The notes: generated by a model not told the origin, from the letters alone. Counted from the first letter of the stretch, positions 33,647 to 42,938 are shown. The stretch: 51,890 bases of DNA from Sphingobacterium bovistauri (GCF_020295405.1 NZ_JADEYP010000030.1:1-51890); one strand, 5' to 3'. Numbers and translations are program-made.

Positions 33647-34483
33647 CTATAAGAAGTTAGATGGTTTTTTGCCAGTAATTACTTTAAAATCTTTTATAAA
33701 GTGAGATTGATCATAGTAACCAGCATTTAGTCCTATTTCAGTTAACGTTGCTTTTTCAAGTTTATTTTCGAATAGGTTTCTGAATCTAACAATATTTGAA
33801 AATTTCTTTGGGGAAGTACCAACTTGTTTTCTGAATTTCTTCTCAAAAGAGTCTCTGCTAACCGGAAGTTTATCTATTATTTTTTTAATTGAAACAGAAC
33901 CTTGCTTGTTAATAATTTCATATAATGCTTTTTTTATGATGTCATCCTCCTGCATACATAGAATTTCTACAAGAAGGAATTTCTCTATTTTTTCAATCAA
34001 TACATTGTAGTCATTATGATTAGCGAATATTTGTTCTATATATGAGAGTTGGTTTGGATTTAAAAAATTATCATATGAAAGAAACTTTTCGTAAAAGTCA
34101 TTTATAGGGGTATTAATTATAGAGGAGGCCATACCTGGATTAAAGATAATGACAAATAAAGTGGTGCCTTTAGAAAACTCAAAACGAAGTGACGTCCGAG
34201 CAATACCAAAAGCAAAAGCCTTTGGTAAACAAATTGGAACATCATTTTTTTTCTTCATTGCAATTGAACCGTTCAAAATATAGTTTAAGGATACCGATGT
34301 ACTTGGCAGCGTTTCTAAGCACACTAAATCTGAAACATCTACAATCAAAAATTCTTTAACATATTCCTGAAGTATTGGGCTTGGAATAAATCGATATTCT
34401 TGTACTTTATTAAATTGCTCCTTTTCAAAAAAAGCTATATTTTTATCCTCCATTTTAAATAATCTTTCAGATTTAATCCCCAT
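33647..34483 (-). CDS. AraC-family regulator (DUF6597-like sensor)
   Basis: A 278-residue protein with an N-terminal domain typical of AraC regulators carrying DUF6597 (YRFIPSPILQEYVKEFLIVD, LPSTSVSLNYILNGS). The C-terminal AraC DNA-binding domain (about 180-278) has LPVSRDSFEKKFRKQVGTSP and LTEIGLNAGYYDQSHFIKDF. An internal ATG at residue 11 (MEDKNIAFF) is an alternative start. Its targets may include the adjacent hypothetical and VOC genes, but nothing in the sequence proves it. Confidence 0.88.
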   Translation of the reverse strand: MGIKSERLFKMEDKNIAFFEKEQFNKVQEYRFIPSPILQEYVKEFLIVDVSDLVCLETLPSTSVSLNYILNGSIAMKKKNDVPICLPKAFAFGIARTSLRFEFSKGTTLFVIIFNPGMASSIINTPINDFYEKFLSYDNFLNPNQLSYIEQIFANHNDYNVLIEKIEKFLLVEILCMQEDDIIKKALYEIINKQGSVSIKKIIDKLPVSRDSFEKKFRKQVGTSPKKFSNIVRFRNLFENKLEKATLTEIGLNAGYYDQSHFIKDFKVITGKKPSNFL

Positions 34484-34746
34484 GGTTCATAGATCTATCC
34501 AATAGGCTTATCGGGGGTAGTACTTTCGTCTTTTTTCTTGCTTATAGTTTGATCATATATAAACAAAATTCTAATAAGCTATTTTATTATTTATTGGAGT
34601 CAATCACTATTGCCTGATTAAATATAATATTTAAAAATTTATTTTAATAAGATTCTCTTTAAATTGCATTTAACGAATTAATCCACAACATAATTCAACA
34701 TTAAAAACGTTATGGATTAATAAAATTAATATTGATTTCAGGGCTA

Positions 34747-35394
34747 CTAATAACCTACAGTAAACATGGTTTGATTAAATTTTTTATCTTCAATTTCATC
34801 GACTACTGCTACGGCTAAATCCTCTACTGATATTACGCTTCTGCCATTCTCATCAAAGATTGGATGAATAGTTCCATATCTATATTTCTCTGTTCTACCA
34901 GTGGTAATACCAGGATGCATTTCCAATGAAGGGCATAAATAAAGCCAATCAAATGAAGTTTCAGTTTTTAACGTATTAAAATATTCTCTAGCGGCTCTAG
35001 CAACTGGTTTAAATGCTTCTGGAAACTCATCCGTATCGACTGCTTGAACAGTTTCTGATACATATAAACTGCCAGCCCCGCCAATAACAATATAACGTTT
35101 TACATTTGATTCAACTACAGCTCGCTGTATTGATAATGAACCATTAATGAAATCTTCATGCATATTAGGGTTATCCCAACCTGAGCTATAAGCACTTACT
35201 AATACATCATATCCCTCAATTTGTTTGGCTAATTCTTTTGTATCAAATACATTAAGTTTCAAATATGTAAGGTTCCCATATTCCGATACTTTTTCGTCTC
35301 TTGATATCCCGAAAACTTCATAATTCCTATTAACTAATTCATTAACGATTTTAGATCCTACAAATCCAGTAGACCCAATGACTGCGACTTTCAT
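34747..35394 (-). CDS. NAD(P)-binding NmrA/SDR-like protein
   Basis: A 215-residue atypical SDR with an N-terminal Rossmann motif GSTGFVGSKIV (residues 7-17) and a compact NAD(P)H-binding fold, but no YxxxK pair in the classical place. It resembles NmrA-like NAD(P)-binding proteins often paired with HxlR regulators. It is transcribed divergently from the HxlR gene across a 107-bp region with two palindromes. It probably acts as a reductase or redox sensor in quinone/electrophile stress (inferred). Confidence 0.85.
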   Translation of the reverse strand: MKVAVIGSTGFVGSKIVNELVNRNYEVFGISRDEKVSEYGNLTYLKLNVFDTKELAKQIEGYDVLVSAYSSGWDNPNMHEDFINGSLSIQRAVVESNVKRYIVIGGAGSLYVSETVQAVDTDEFPEAFKPVARAAREYFNTLKTETSFDWLYLCPSLEMHPGITTGRTEKYRYGTIHPIFDENGRSVISVEDLAVAVVDEIEDKKFNQTMFTVGY

Positions 35395-35417
35395 ATAATA
35401 TTTATTTTAAGTATGTA

Positions 35418-35425
35418 CAAATGTA
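35418..35425 (-). promoter_or_regulatory. -7 box of the NmrA-like gene
   Basis: TACATTTG on the minus strand matches TAnnTTTG, 24 bases ahead of the start codon at 35394. It lies beside the palindromes at 35438-35469, so a bound regulator would cover the promoter. Confidence 0.45.
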
Positions 35426-35437
35426 TCTAACATACCC

Positions 35438-35469
35438 TTACTTTAAGTAATGTATTACCTATTGGTAAT
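35438..35469. promoter_or_regulatory. two palindromes in the HxlR divergent promoter region
   Basis: TTACTTTAAGTAA (35438-35450) is a perfect 13-bp palindrome, and ATTACC-TATT-GGTAAT (35454-35469) is a second one. A third weaker pair, GTTAC (35472-35476) and GTAAC (35487-35491), follows before the HxlR start codon. All share a TTAC/GTAA core. HxlR regulators commonly bind such sites between their own gene and the target, so autoregulation is likely. Confidence 0.6.
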
Positions 35470-35501
35470 TAGTTACCAAAAAGTAAGTAACTTAGTAAAA
35501 A

Positions 35502-35858
35502 ATGAAAAAACAGCGTTTATCTATTCCAGAAGAATGTAGAGCTTCATTGACTGGAATTGCAGATGTTCAAGAAATAATGGGTGGTAAATGGAAATATTTA
35601 ATCATTTCTAACTTGTTTTTTTTAGGCAAACTAAAATTCATGGAGCTATGTCGACAGATAGACAAAATCTCACCAAAAGTTCTCTCGAAAGAGTTGAAAG
35701 ACTTAGAAATTAATCAATTGGTTAATCGAGAAATATGTGATACAAAACCTATAACTGTAGAATATGAATTAACAGATCTTGGAAAAAGCTTACACAACAT
35801 AATATTAGAAATGGGAAAATGGGGTATTACATATAGAAATACTATTACCAAAAAATAA
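35502..35858 (+). CDS. HxlR-family helix-turn-helix regulator
   Basis: A 118-residue winged-helix protein with the HxlR pattern: IMGGKWKYLIISNL, LKFMELCRQIDKISPKVLSKELKDLEINQLV in the recognition region, then YELTDLGKSL. It has a cysteine near the N-terminus (residue 9) and another in the recognition region (EICDTK), which could sense electrophiles, as in related HypR/YodB proteins, though this is inference. It is divergent from the NmrA-like gene with symmetric sites between them. Confidence 0.9.
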   Translation: MKKQRLSIPEECRASLTGIADVQEIMGGKWKYLIISNLFFLGKLKFMELCRQIDKISPKVLSKELKDLEINQLVNREICDTKPITVEYELTDLGKSLHNIILEMGKWGITYRNTITKK

Positions 35859-36027
35859 CTTAACCCTACCCAAACCAAAATCGACGAGCTTAATTTTTCT
35901 TCCCTGATAACACATAAAATAGAATTGCTAACAGGGAAATAAAATAATGATTGATTTTAATAAGCCCAATTATTTACACCATTACTTTCTAAAAAGAAAA
36001 TAATGACTATAGATTATAAGCACTTAT

Positions 36028-37023
36028 TTACAATTTTAAAATTGCATCGATACGTGTTAATTCCTCAATAGTGAAAGTAATATTTTTTAATGCTTCCAAA
36101 GAATCTGTTATTTGCTCAGGTTTGCTTGAGCCTATTAATACAGAGGTAACACGGCTATCACGGTACAACCACGCAAGAGCCATATGTGCTAATTTTTGCC
36201 CACGCTCTTTAGCCAATTCATTTAGCTTATTTACTTTTTCAATCGTTTCTGAAGTGATGTGATTTTCATTCAAAAATATACCGCTAGTAGCAACTCTAGA
36301 ATCTGCAGGTATTCCATTTAAATATTTATCTGTAAGAATGCCTTGTGCTAATGGTGAGAATGGTATACAACCAATTCCTTCATTCTCTAATACATCCAAC
36401 AATCCATTTTCTGGATCACGAACAAACATGGAATATTTAGGTTGATGTATAAGGCAAGGCGTTCCTAAGGACTTAAGTATCTTACTAGCTTCTAGTGTCT
36501 GTTGCGCATTATAATTAGAAATACCAATGTATAATGCTTTTCCTTGTCTGACAATTAAATCAAGAGCTGCCATAGTTTCTAATAAAGGTGTATCTGGATC
36601 AGGACGATGATGGTAAAAAATATCTACATAATCGAGACCTAATCTTTTCAAACTCTGATCAAGGCTGGAAATCAAATATTTTTTTGATCCCCAATCACCA
36701 TATGGGCCATCCCACATGGTGTATCCTGCTTTGGAAGATATAATTAATTCATCTCTATGATTTTTAAAATCCTGATTCAATATTTTCCCAAAATTTTCTT
36801 CTGCAGAACCTGGAGGCGGACCATAATTATTAGCTAGGTCGAAATGTGTGATCCCGTGATCAAAAGCTGTATGTATTAAATTTCGACTATTCTCAAAATT
36901 ATTAACATGACCGAAATTATGCCATAATCCAAGGGAAAGGGCTGGTAATTTAAGTCCACTATTACCACATTTACGGTATTGAATATGCTTATATCGCACT
37001 AAAGAGGGTTGATAGTTCTTCAT
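36028..37023 (-). CDS. gpr: aldo-keto reductase, YghZ/Gpr type
   Basis: A 331-residue aldo-keto reductase strongly resembling E. coli YghZ (L-glyceraldehyde-3-phosphate reductase): YRKCGNSGLKLPALSLGLWH at residues 17-36, GITHFDLANNYGPPPGSAEE with the expected catalytic D and Y, SKAGYTMWDGPYGDWGS with the catalytic lysine, and HRPDPDTPL. It reduces aldehydes such as glyceraldehyde-3-phosphate or methylglyoxal with NADPH. It is a single gene with no visible partner on its strand. Confidence 0.9.
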   Translation of the reverse strand: MKNYQPSLVRYKHIQYRKCGNSGLKLPALSLGLWHNFGHVNNFENSRNLIHTAFDHGITHFDLANNYGPPPGSAEENFGKILNQDFKNHRDELIISSKAGYTMWDGPYGDWGSKKYLISSLDQSLKRLGLDYVDIFYHHRPDPDTPLLETMAALDLIVRQGKALYIGISNYNAQQTLEASKILKSLGTPCLIHQPKYSMFVRDPENGLLDVLENEGIGCIPFSPLAQGILTDKYLNGIPADSRVATSGIFLNENHITSETIEKVNKLNELAKERGQKLAHMALAWLYRDSRVTSVLIGSSKPEQITDSLEALKNITFTIEELTRIDAILKL

Positions 37024-37458
37024 CGTATATTTTGTTGTGTGCTATATATAAGTCTTTGTATTGCAAAAAAATACTTCATTCATTATTAGAAGTGACAGAT
37101 CAACATACTCAAAATAAAAGAATAGGATCATAACTAATGCTAGTAAATATTCTACAGCATCCTTATATGTTAGTTGCAATATTTAAAGATAAATTATCAC
37201 TATTTTATATAATTTAAAATTATTAAAAATAATTTTAAGACATACATTGAAATTGCCAAACAATAATCGATATTTCTACAATTGCATGATAGATGAGCAC
37301 CTATTAAAGTATTATTGATTTAAAATTGGCGTGAAATTGATCAAAATAAATTTGAATTACTTCTTAAAGCAAAATTAATTTATAACAATTAACTCTTTGA
37401 GTTGTTGTTGTATTATTCGCGTTTCATAAATAGTCATGATTCGCATTGAACAAAATTC
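37024..37458. other. 435-bp divergent promoter region
   Basis: No gene is visible between the aldo-keto reductase and the glycosyltransferase. The only distinct element is a plus-strand promoter-like TTG (37326-37328), 18 bases of spacer and TAAATTTG (37347-37354), which ends 104 bases before the glycosyltransferase start. The rest is AT-rich sequence without repeats that I can recognise. Confidence 0.6.
37326..37354 (+). promoter_or_regulatory. Bacteroidota-type promoter of the GT operon
   Basis: TTG at 37326-37328 and TAAATTTG at 37347-37354 are separated by 18 bases, matching the -33 TTG and -7 TAnnTTTG pattern of the primary sigma factor in Bacteroidota. The predicted 5' leader is about 95 bases. 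Confidence 0.55.
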
Positions 37459-38589
37459 ATGAAAGTCGCAATTTTAAGCACATATTTACCTAACAAATGC
37501 GGTATAGCTACATATTCTAATGATCTCTTCAAATCACTAAATGAGTTTAACATAAGCAATATAGATATTATCGCCATTGATAGTCAAGAGCTTTTTGAAT
37601 ACCCTGATGAAGTTAAATTTATTATTGACAAAAATAATATCACGCATTATGAAACGGCAGCCTATTTTATAAATGTAATCTACGATGTAATAATCATTCA
37701 ACATGAGTTCGGTATATATGGAGGGACTGATGGGGAATTTATTCTTAATTTATTCAATAAAATTTCAATTCCAATAATCACTAATTTCCATACACTACTC
37801 TACCCTCCTTCTACAAATCAGAAAAGAATTATCCAAGAAATAGCCAATAAGAGTACAATAGTTACGCTAATGACCCAAAGGGCTGTAAACATATTATTGG
37901 ACATGATACAAATTGATTCTAAAAAAATACGCCTTATACCTCATGGTGTACCCTCTTTTGATATTTCTCAGCGTAGCGCAAGACTAATACTGAATTTCAA
38001 AAAATCGACTTTTATTCTTCTAAGTTTTGGATTTCTAGGAAGAGGAAAGGGATTCGAAACAGCCATAGAAGCAGTTACTAAGATTCAATATGACAATTTC
38101 ATATACATTATATTAGGTACAACACATCCCAATGTACTAAAGCATGAAGGAGAAGCATACAGAGAGTTATTAATAAATAAGTCCATTAAACTCGGGATTC
38201 AAGATAAAATAATATTTATAGACGAATTTGCATCAGAGGAAAAGCTTAAAACATACCTTTCAGCTACTGATATGTACGTTACCCCTTATCCAAATGAGAA
38301 CCAAATCAGCAGTGGAACTCTTTCCTTTGCCGTTGGAGCTGGTGCAGCAGTGATTTCAACTCCATACATATATGCTAAAGATTTATTGGCTAACGATGTT
38401 GGAATCCTATTTGATTTTAATGATTCAAATGCATTAGCAAATAATATTAATCAGCTGATACAAAATCCACAGAAATTAAAATACTATCGCAATCAAGCTA
38501 AAAATCTAGGAAATACAATGATCTGGTCTATAGTTGCTCAACAACATTTCAATATCCTTAACTTATTAAACAAACAAAATGATAGTTAA
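37459..38589 (+). CDS. GT4-type glycosyltransferase
   Basis: A 376-residue GT-B glycosyltransferase. The N-terminus MKVAILSTYLPNKCGIATYS is characteristic of the GT4 clade that includes mannosyl- and glucosyltransferases. VIIIQHEFGIYGG follows, then the nucleotide-sugar half with SFGFLGRGKGFETAIEA and the C-terminal YPNENQISSGTLSFAVGAGAAVIST in place of the usual EXXXXXXXE motif. It is cytoplasmic and transfers a sugar from an activated donor. It overlaps the next gene by 11 bases, implying co-translation. Acceptor unknown. Confidence 0.9.
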   Translation: MKVAILSTYLPNKCGIATYSNDLFKSLNEFNISNIDIIAIDSQELFEYPDEVKFIIDKNNITHYETAAYFINVIYDVIIIQHEFGIYGGTDGEFILNLFNKISIPIITNFHTLLYPPSTNQKRIIQEIANKSTIVTLMTQRAVNILLDMIQIDSKKIRLIPHGVPSFDISQRSARLILNFKKSTFILLSFGFLGRGKGFETAIEAVTKIQYDNFIYIILGTTHPNVLKHEGEAYRELLINKSIKLGIQDKIIFIDEFASEEKLKTYLSATDMYVTPYPNENQISSGTLSFAVGAGAAVISTPYIYAKDLLANDVGILFDFNDSNALANNINQLIQNPQKLKYYRNQAKNLGNTMIWSIVAQQHFNILNLLNKQNDS

Positions 38590-39631
38590 AATTCCCAATA
38601 TTACGCCTCAAACTTTTCAAACAGATCATATCCATAGGCTTACGAATAGTGTTGGTATTTTTCAACATGCCAAGTTTTCTTCACCAAACTTTCACCATGG
38701 TTATTGTTTAGACGATAATGTAAGAGCCTTACAACTCTTAATTTTAGCAGCGAATAAAAATATATTGAAAAATGAAGATCACCGACTAATAGACACCTAT
38801 ATCTCTTACATATACTATATGCAAAATGACGATGGATCTTTCAAAAACTTCTTATCATTCCAAAATACATATTTAGATGAGAGAAGTTGTCACGATGCCT
38901 TTGGTCGCACCATTTATGCATTAGGTATTACAATGCAATCGACAACGAATAAGCATGTATTTTCTATAGCCAAAGAAATAATGGATAAATCATATGACAT
39001 CATTGATAGCATAACATCTATTCGAGCCGTATCTTATGCATTATGTGGTTTATACGCATGCTATACATCACAAAATTATGATAAACCATTAAAACAAACC
39101 ATTAAGAAATTAGCAGATTTTATAGCCAATGAATACAAAAACAACAAACATCAAAATTGGAATTGGTTTGAGAAAATAATAACCTATGATAATGCAATTA
39201 TTCCTTATGCGCTTATTTTGGCAAATGAAATCAATGAAAATAATGATTGGAAACAAATAATCATCGACTCAACAATCTTTTTAGATGGTATACTATTTAA
39301 AGAAAACTATTTACAGGTAATTGGTAATGATGGTTGGTTTACTCCAAATTGTAAATCAAGAAACATAGGTCAACAGCCAATAGAAATTCCAGCATTGATT
39401 TTATTATACAAAAAACTTAACGCCAGCTATCCACAAAATACTTACAAAGGTTCAGCTCATAAATGTTACGATTGGTTTTTTGGGCTAAATAGTGCAGAAT
39501 CGGTATTGTTTGATGTTGACACCAAAGGTTGCTGTGACGGTCTTGATGGTGACATTGTTAATCTTAATCAAGGCGCAGAAAGCACAATAAGTTTTTGGCA
39601 ATCATATATTTACATGCAGTCTGCATTTTGA
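38579..39631 (+). CDS. (alpha/alpha)6-barrel-like protein coupled to GT4
   Basis: A 350-residue, all-helical protein without signal peptide. Repeated motifs such as GYCLDDNVRALQLL, YMQNDDGSFKNFLSF, HDAFGRTIYALG and NWFEKIITYDNAIIPYAL resemble (alpha/alpha)6 glycosidase or cellobiose-epimerase-type folds. Homologues are often loosely labelled glycosyltransferases because they follow one. It overlaps the GT4 gene by 11 bases upstream and converges with the GH130 gene, overlapping it by 22 bases. Acidic pairs (DD near residue 43) could be catalytic, but I cannot assign an activity. Confidence 0.75.
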   Translation: MIVKIPNITPQTFQTDHIHRLTNSVGIFQHAKFSSPNFHHGYCLDDNVRALQLLILAANKNILKNEDHRLIDTYISYIYYMQNDDGSFKNFLSFQNTYLDERSCHDAFGRTIYALGITMQSTTNKHVFSIAKEIMDKSYDIIDSITSIRAVSYALCGLYACYTSQNYDKPLKQTIKKLADFIANEYKNNKHQNWNWFEKIITYDNAIIPYALILANEINENNDWKQIIIDSTIFLDGILFKENYLQVIGNDGWFTPNCKSRNIGQQPIEIPALILLYKKLNASYPQNTYKGSAHKCYDWFFGLNSAESVLFDVDTKGCCDGLDGDIVNLNQGAESTISFWQSYIYMQSAF

Positions 39632-41088
39632 AGCAATTCATTCAACAATTGATTTAGATTTATGGTAGCATAAGTAGAGGCATAATCTGACATCGCATAG
39701 GGTATTATTAGATGTCCATTATGTACAAGCTGTCCACAAGAATATACAACATTAGGAACATAGCCTTCTCGTTCCTCCTCATTTGGATACAAAAGGGGGT
39801 GATTTAGCCTACCTATGATTTTACTCGGATTATTCAAATCCAATAAGCTTGCACTTAACGTATATTGCCGCATCGGACCTACACCATGTGTCAAAACCAA
39901 CCAACCTTTCTCTGTTTCTATAGGGGCTCCACAATTTCCCAATTGAATATATTCCCAAGAGTAATGAGGTTCACGGAGTAAGATTACATCATCATGCCAA
40001 TTTATAAGATCATCAGAAAATGAAATATAATTATTTTCGCCATCAATACGACATAGCATAACATATTTACCATTTATCTTTTTGGGAAATAATGCAGCTC
40101 CTTTGTTTGCTATTTTTCCGTTAATTGGTTGTACTTTGAATGATATAAAATCTTTTGTTGACAATAACTTAGGCATTATACTAATACCATCATATGCAGT
40201 ATATGTAGCATAATATATGTAAGATCCACTTTCTAACTCAAACTTTAAAAATCTTGCATCTTCAATTCCATTTTTCTCTGTTTCCGATATTGGAAAAATA
40301 ACGCGCTCAGAAATAGATGTATCCAATGAATAACTAATAGAATAATGTGAAGAAGCTAACCACAAAACTTGATTCAATAATTGGTCAATTTCATGAGTAG
40401 AAGAATACTCATCCCTTAACTCTTTTACAAACCTACGCAACTCCTCATAAGTAAAAGTTTCCGGAAATTTCTTTTTTACTAAGTCCGAATAGATAGGATC
40501 GTTAATCTCTATATTAGATAACTTTTCAAAAAATTCACTTTTATTATAAATATGATTTTTAAAATGTTTAGGCTTCTCCAATAATTTCCCAACCTCATCT
40601 AACTTAATATCCAAATCATTATCTATTATACCAGATCTAAAAACAATTGATGATACATGCCCTTCACCAGTAGCTCTAAAACTTAATATAACTCGCTTTT
40701 GACCATCATCCAATTGCGTCTGATCTGGAGATAAAACAATAGAAGGGTTAAAAAATGCAGCCGCTTCCACAGAATATTCCATTGTAAAACACGCACCTAT
40801 TATTAACTTCTCTTTATACGAATAAGTATAACCTTTTAATTCATCAGAAATTCCTGACTCTAGACTTCTCTTGAAATTTTTTTCCCAAATCTCTACAACA
40901 CTTCGATGCCTATTTGAAAAATTTCTTAAAAGTTGATTCAAGTTTTGTTCTTTCTCAATTTTACTTGTAGCTATTACTCGTTTTATTATTTTCTCTTTAC
41001 GATCATCACTAAGGTTAAAATACCTTGCCAATACCCGTGTAGAATCTGGCATGAAATATATTTGTTTACGATTTACAGTCAATGTCAT
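39610..41088 (-). CDS. GH130-family glycoside phosphorylase/hydrolase
   Basis: A 492-residue five-bladed-propeller-type protein with GH130 signatures: EDARF at 276-280, and NCGAPIETEKGWLVLTHGV near residue 385, which lines the active site in characterised beta-mannoside phosphorylases. The first 80 residues form a helical extension present in a Bacteroidota subgroup. It has no signal peptide, so it acts in the cytoplasm, probably on a mannosidic or glucosidic oligosaccharide. It converges with the plus-strand (alpha/alpha)6-like gene, overlapping its 3' end by 22 bases. Function inferred from family. Confidence 0.88.
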   Translation of the reverse strand: MTLTVNRKQIYFMPDSTRVLARYFNLSDDRKEKIIKRVIATSKIEKEQNLNQLLRNFSNRHRSVVEIWEKNFKRSLESGISDELKGYTYSYKEKLIIGACFTMEYSVEAAAFFNPSIVLSPDQTQLDDGQKRVILSFRATGEGHVSSIVFRSGIIDNDLDIKLDEVGKLLEKPKHFKNHIYNKSEFFEKLSNIEINDPIYSDLVKKKFPETFTYEELRRFVKELRDEYSSTHEIDQLLNQVLWLASSHYSISYSLDTSISERVIFPISETEKNGIEDARFLKFELESGSYIYYATYTAYDGISIMPKLLSTKDFISFKVQPINGKIANKGAALFPKKINGKYVMLCRIDGENNYISFSDDLINWHDDVILLREPHYSWEYIQLGNCGAPIETEKGWLVLTHGVGPMRQYTLSASLLDLNNPSKIIGRLNHPLLYPNEEEREGYVPNVVYSCGQLVHNGHLIIPYAMSDYASTYATINLNQLLNELLQNADCM

Positions 41089-41609
41089 ATAATTATGTTT
41101 TATTTATATGACAACAACTACAAATCCAATTTGTTACATTAAATTTTATTGCATTATATCTAAGATTTTAAGAATAGCTCTTCAAGGACATACTAAAGCA
41201 TATGATTTTATGAGCGAAAAGTCCTGTAATATGATAGCTAGATAATAAGGAAAGATTTTACTTACAATATCAAAATTGTGTTCAAAATTATATAAAACAC
41301 TATACGATCATTTTCAATAAACCCAAATCATAATCACTCAATTTATTTTTCGTACTATAAGTTGTTACAATTTGTGAAATGTTATGATAAAATGACTTAC
41401 ACATACTACATCAGTAATTAATTTTCTATAAAAAAACTCTTAACTAAAGTATTGACATGTTCACATTTGGCTGAGAAACTACTATTACAATTTAAGCTCC
41501 TTAAAAAATGTAAAAAAGATTCAGGTTATTTTGAAGCTAAAAAACTACACTGTAAAATTTAGTTACAACTATTAATAACTAAATGTAAATAATATACGTT
41601 ATTAACCTA
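41089..41609. other. 521-bp intergenic region
   Basis: No gene is visible. Just ahead of the next small gene lies a 9-bp inverted repeat, ATTTAGTTA (41557-41565) and TAACTAAAT (41576-41584), ending 25 bases before the start codon, perhaps an operator. The rest is AT-rich and featureless to me. Confidence 0.6.
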
Positions 41610-41801
41610 ATGATTAGAGAATTAATAGTAGAAACTGTAAAAAAAGGTTACCATATTTTATACAATGGTGAACCTAAAAAAGTTGTAGGTAATATTAATG
41701 AATATTTACAAACTCATATACATGAGAAAAGTAGTATTTATATTTTTAGTGAATTGCTAAATATGACTGACGAAGAGCTTAATATATTAATTTCAAAATA
41801 A
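41610..41801 (+). CDS. small unknown protein (63 aa)
   Basis: A 63-residue protein, MIRELIVETVKKGYHILYNG and onward, with a plausible helix-strand-helix layout and no transmembrane segment. It has an ATG start, an inverted repeat 25 bases upstream and no overlap with other frames, which supports a real gene. I do not recognise the family. Acidic/polar C-terminus (MTDEELNILISK). Confidence 0.5.
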   Translation: MIRELIVETVKKGYHILYNGEPKKVVGNINEYLQTHIHEKSSIYIFSELLNMTDEELNILISK

Positions 41802-42130
41802 CAGTCATTTAGGAAGTCATATAATGTATTTCTATTTGATACTTATCCTCACTTCTTGCGCACTTTACTAGTTACACTAGCTGTGCTATAGAATCGTACT
41901 TGGTAATAATTGTATTTTTTAATTTCTGCAACCTTCTTTACCCAAATATTAATAACTTCAATCCATAAAAACAATACTCTCTACAACATTGTTATGTTTA
42001 ACAGGATGGTTGGAGTTTGCAATGTCATTCAAATAAAACAATTCTCTTGAATCGTAGTCAGATTTTTGATGTTACAATTATACTCCCTACTCCCCTATGG
42101 TAATCCTTCTTTTATTAGGTCTTATATTAT
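41802..42130. other. 329-bp intergenic region
   Basis: I find no recognisable gene. On the minus strand a frame of about 43 codons ending near 41853 is open, but it has no start or homologue I can recognise. No repeats or promoter pair stand out. Confidence 0.5.
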
Positions 42131-42583
42131 ATGAAAACATTAGAAAGCAGATTAGAAGAATACAATAAGCATTTTGGATTCAAAGAAAATCCAGAAGAAT
42201 TTAACTTTAATATTTCCCCTGAGAGAATGCTCTATAAAAATGAGGCACTTCGTACTTGTAATCGAGATTTGTATGTAAGTTATCTAGCTGAAAATTATCC
42301 TATAGAAATGGGATTAGAACTTGCGGATTTCGATCGCAAAGTTGGAAAGATAGTGAAAATGAATAAAGACCAAGTTCAAGTGTATATGGCTGATAAGGGA
42401 TATAATCTTCTTAAAGGTGATTTACATTTTACTGAACAAGATGGTATTTATTATGGGGTTAAAGTAGATAATGAAAATGTAAAGTGGGATACTGAAAGAA
42501 ATTTTGAGGATCTTGTAAATCCTGTCGGTCATGTGGGTGATACTTTTAATAATAAAGATTGGATATGGATTATAAAAAACTGA
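42131..42583 (+). CDS. hypothetical protein (150 aa)
   Basis: A 150-residue soluble protein with a clear ATG, acidic and aromatic-rich, no signal peptide. Distinct segments are KTLESRLEEYNKHFGFKENP at the N-terminus and NFEDLVNPVGHVGDTFNNKD near the C-terminus. I do not recognise a family. It ends 32 bases before a hairpin (42615-42638) that could terminate it. Neighbouring small genes are also unknown, so context does not suggest a role. Confidence 0.6.
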   Translation: MKTLESRLEEYNKHFGFKENPEEFNFNISPERMLYKNEALRTCNRDLYVSYLAENYPIEMGLELADFDRKVGKIVKMNKDQVQVYMADKGYNLLKGDLHFTEQDGIYYGVKVDNENVKWDTERNFEDLVNPVGHVGDTFNNKDWIWIIKN

Positions 42584-42614
42584 TCAATAGCTTATAAAGT
42601 TCCAAAGTCGAGAG

Positions 42615-42638
42615 GTTTAATTAGTGATACAATTAAAC
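42615..42638 (+). terminator. weak terminator hairpin after the 150-residue gene
   Basis: GTTTAATT (42615-42622) and AATTAAAC (42631-42638) pair around an 8-base loop, followed by a T-rich stretch (TTCTTAGTGTTTATTTATTT). Confidence 0.35.
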
Positions 42639-42712
42639 ATTCTTAGTGTTTATTTATTTAGGTTTAATTTGGTCATTAATCGATTAGCTGAAAGAATCAT
42701 GAAGCTATTTAA

Positions 42713-42871
42713 TCATTTTTGAATTACATCTATATTCATTTTTAATTTAGCATTACAATAGGGACATATAATCAATGAATTAAATAATAGATCTTGAATA
42801 TTAAATTTAATCTTATTGTTACATTCAGGACAATTCAACCCAAGCTGATGGGTTGTTTTTTCTTCATTCAT
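42713..42871 (-). CDS. 52-residue zinc-ribbon protein
   Basis: A minus-strand frame with ATG at 42869-42871 and TGA at 42713-42715 encodes 52 residues. Two CPxC knuckles, CPEC (residues 14-17) and CPYC (37-40), are spaced 19 residues apart, a zinc-ribbon arrangement; the middle is KIKFNIQDLLFNS. Cysteines are fully paired and codon use resembles the neighbours, which supports translation. It could bind nucleic acid or another protein, but family and function are unknown. It lies 67 bases beyond the start of the bidirectional terminator that ends blc. Confidence 0.7.
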   Translation of the reverse strand: MNEEKTTHQLGLNCPECNNKIKFNIQDLLFNSLIICPYCNAKLKMNIDVIQK

Positions 42872-42905
42872 AAGTTGATATTTGGTTTAGTACAAATTAA
42901 CAAAA

Positions 42906-42931
42906 AATGCCTAACTATTAAGTTAGGCATT
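42906..42931. terminator. bidirectional terminator downstream of blc
   Basis: An 11-bp perfect stem (42906-42916 with 42921-42931) and ATTA loop have T-runs on both strands (TTAATTTTTTT on plus, TTTTTTG on minus). It lies 8 bases past the blc stop. Confidence 0.85.
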
Positions 42932-42938
42932 AATTTTT

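Noticed and set aside
41802..42130. A short minus-strand frame (about 43 codons)
   Set aside because: No start codon in a sensible place and no recognisable motif.
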